Positions 61,799 to 64,000 of a stretch of 64,000 nucleotides of DNA are shown one piece after another (the stretch's first letter is position 1; each line of letters opens with the position of its first letter). The notes below the pieces were generated by a model that did not search any database, had not been told where the DNA came from, and saw only the letters and a list, made by a program, of their open reading frames with translations. Source of the stretch: Epiperipatus broadwayi (lineage: Eukaryota; Onychophora; Udeonychophora; Euonychophora; Peripatidae); the NCBI GenBank assembly GCA_028023455.1, contig JAQFVV010006274.1, positions 1,550,001 through 1,614,000 of the forward strand. The letters run 5' to 3'. The position numbers and the translations under genes are program-made.

Positions 61799-62275
61799 CA
61801 CATAAAATGTAACATTACCCAACTGGCTTTAATTTTACTATATTTTACGGTTAGTTTTTAGTCAACTTTTTTTTTTAGAAATATTATCAAACTTTTTTTT
61901 TTTTTTTTATAATACAGACACACACATAAAATGTAACATTACAGGGCCAGGTTTAATTTGATTAGGTGGTTTAATTGTTTTTTGTCTTTCTTTTTTTTTT
62001 TTATGTTGTTATTGTTAGTTTATGGTCAACTGGCTTTAATTTTACTATATTTTATGGTTACTTTTTGGTCAACTTTTTTTTTTTTTAATGCAGACACACA
62101 CATAAAATGTAACATTACAGAGCCAGCCGGCTTTAATTTGATTAGGTAGTTTAATTATTTTTTGTTACTTTTTTTTTTCATGTTGTTACGATTATTTTTT
62201 AATCAACTTTTTTTTTTTTATAAACATTGTCAACCTTTTTTTTTTAAAAAAATAAATAAAGAAACTCACACACTT
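61799..62275. repeat. Irregular internal tandem repeats in copy B
   Basis: CACATAAAATGTAACATTAC occurs at about 61799, 61923 and 62100. A CTGGCTTTAATTTTACTATA word occurs at about 61821 and 62029. They alternate with long poly-T tracts, so the units are 120-210 bp and unequal. A third GGTAT-AATCCTTTAAC word at about 62384 resembles the element's end, suggesting that a terminal part was duplicated inward. Confidence 0.7.
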
Positions 62276-62574
62276 ATAAACAGAAAAAGAGCAGTAAAAA
62301 CTGTTTTGCTATTTTATTAATCAAAACATGAAATAAACTGTTTATTGTCTTAAAGTAATTTTATCTTTTTAAATCATTATTTGGTATGAATCCTTTAACT
62401 GTTATGAAAAAATAATGCTTTTCATAACACAAACACACATCTAAACACAAAAACACCAATCAAAAGTGGTTTTTTTTTTATTAATCAAATTTCGAAACAA
62501 ATTTCAAGTGAAATTGGAACAACAAAAAAAAAAAACATTTTTACAAGTTTTTAAAGAAGCTGCTGTGGATTGAG

Positions 62575-62877
62575 TCATCTGAATTGACTTGTTGTATGTA
62601 TATTATAAACTTTCATAGACGATACACATATGCAGGTCTTCTTATTTATTAGAACATTTTTCGCTTGCAGAAATGCTACAGCATCTAATTCTGTTGATGA
62701 CAAATCTTTCAAGCAGATGATTTGTTTGCTAAAATGTGCCATTTTGTTTGTTTTTACAAGATGTTGCTTGACATGTGATCTCAGAATTTGGTTCGTTCCT
62801 ACATTTGGACTACTTTTGTCACCTCCAAATTTGTCTCCAGGATGAATTGAACTTTGGGACAATTTTATCTCAATCAA
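62575..62877 (-). pseudogene. Merlin-type transposase N-terminal fragment
   Basis: The minus frame includes HFSKQIICLKDLSSTELD followed by AVAFLQAKNVL and a KTCICVSSMKVY block. The FLQ block, then C-x-C and a following Met, match the zinc-ribbon start of IS1595/ISXO2-type transposases and the relic at 17350-17520. The first residues of the open frame are not typical, so the true start is probably internal. No DDE segment follows, so it cannot transpose. Confidence 0.6.
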
Positions 62878-63164
62878 AATGCATGATTTCTATTTACCAA
62901 AAAAAAAAAATTCACAGTAAAAACTTTAAAACCCTTGAGATATACACACCCTCACATAAGATGGGAGAAAAAGTTTGTGTGAGAATTCACATAAAGTGAT
63001 TCGCAAAGCACAGAGGAGGCCGTAATATTTATGTACTATGTCTAATACAATATACAGGGTGTATTAGAGGTAACATGTCCTGTGGCCATTTAAATGGCAC
63101 TTTTATGTAATTTTACACATAAATAACACCATCAAGCGGCGCACATGGCTAAAGGATTAATACC

Positions 63165-64000
63165 ATTTATTTTATTCTTGGAATAATATTGATATAATAT
63201 CGCTTTTTGATATATGAATGTGATATTTATGAAAAATATAAAATAATGCTTTTAATATATAAAATAATGCTTTTAATATTTTATATTTTGTCTTTAGAAA
63301 TTTAAATAAAAACATTATATTAGAATCTATCTGTATGCTTATAAATTATTGCTTATCTTAAAAGCTTAAATATATCATTTTAAGTGTGTATGTGTATAAT
63401 TGTTAATTAAAATTATATTTTTAATTTGAAAGTATTATTGTAACTAAACTTTTTTTTAAAATATAAACGAAATCTTAAATAATAAATGTATGTTTACATA
63501 ATTTATAAATTATCAGCAGAATAATAATAATTTACATGTTTGTAAAATATTAAGCTAGCAAGATGAAAACAAAACAAAAAAATTATGTTATTATTTTACA
63601 TTAACCTTTTTTTTTTACTTCTTAAAATCATTTTATTTAATCATCTTAATAACCTAAATTTTTGTTTCTCTATTTTGGAATTCAATTTGACCTTCAATCA
63701 ATATTTTTTTAATTTATTGTTATCATTTATTTGATTAAATAAATATTTATAAATAAAGAATATTTATATAATCCTTATATTTTTGGTTAATGCAGAGAGG
63801 CAAATTTTTAAATAAAGTTATTAAAACATATCTCATTCTCTTTGAGAGATCCAGATAATAAAAAAACCGTCTTTCTACAATTTTTTGTCCTTTTTTTTTT
63901 TTTTAAATGTCAATAAATAATTACTGTATAATGTTTTTTAATTTGTAGATCACTAAAGATAAGATTAATCGAATTTAATGGCAATTGTAATTTAAAAGTT
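63165..64000. other. AT-rich non-coding DNA
   Basis: Starts with the right target duplication of copy B. A 25-bp unit (ATAAAATAATGCTTTTAATAT) is repeated twice at about 63237-63283. No gene recognised. Confidence 0.5.

Larger units (their letters stand above)
61747..63164 (-). mobile_element. Merlin-like DNA transposon (copy B)
   Basis: Inverted ends of about 43 bp: the left begins GGTATTCATCCTTTAGCC and the right (read inverted) GGTATTAATCCTTTAGCC, followed in both by TGATGGTGT. Identical 8-bp flanks, ATTTATTT, at 61739-61746 and 63165-63172 fit the 8-9-bp duplications of Merlin, though the word is AT-only. A transposase N-terminal relic lies at 62575-62877 on the minus strand. The left part has internal repeats with poly-T tracts. 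About 1.4 kb; no catalytic domain is present. Confidence 0.75.

Overview
This is eukaryotic, almost certainly animal, nuclear DNA. It is very AT-rich, full of poly-A/poly-T runs and AT or ATT microsatellites, has no long open reading frame and no bacterial gene organisation. Nearly everything recognisable is transposable-element debris of families found in animals: an RTE-clade LINE, a Gypsy-like LTR element, several Merlin-like (IS1595/ISXO2-type) DNA transposons, a hAT-like miniature element, palindromic MITEs, and a Penelope-like or retrozyme-like remnant carrying a hammerhead ribozyme. The sparse exon candidates imply a large genome with long introns. I cannot fix the phylum: a mollusc, chelicerate, hemipteran, flatworm or cnidarian would all fit.

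Layout. 1-5.2 kb is featureless AT-rich DNA. 5.2-7.1 kb holds two inverted-repeat elements, one with a decayed hammerhead-like core, and a 177-bp tandem duplication. 8.0-11.1 kb is a nearly full-length but broken RTE LINE on the minus strand. 14.3-20 kb has a MITE, a diverged tandem duplication, a Merlin-like element with inverted ends, an unrecognised minus-strand ORF and a long palindrome. 20-27 kb is mostly empty, with a Merlin fragment at 25.4-25.8 kb and an element with exact 74-bp direct terminal repeats at 27 kb. 28.2 kb has the best host exon, resembling the C-terminal part of UBR1/UBR2-type E3 ubiquitin ligases.

29.3-35.65 kb can be read as one 6.4-kb Merlin-like element with inverted ends and a near-perfect 8-bp target duplication, holding a broken transposase and a nested 2.2-kb LTR-like insertion. 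36.7 kb (minus strand) carries a near-textbook type I hammerhead ribozyme. 37.9-52.8 kb is a nest: an RTE fragment, a roughly 2-kb repeat acting as the left LTR (split by an 0.9-kb Merlin-like element and a 4-kb segment), a Gypsy gag/integrase remnant, the matching right LTR, and a second long RTE copy. 57.9 kb has a probable exon with a strong splice donor. 59.0-59.65 kb is a hAT-like miniature element. 61.75-63.16 kb is another Merlin-like element with a perfect 8-bp target duplication and a transposase N-terminal relic.

The most notable signals are the hammerhead ribozyme at 36.7 kb and the group of at least five Merlin-like relics, three of which share GGTA termini. No RNA gene other than the ribozyme, no CRISPR array and no intact transposase or polymerase was found.
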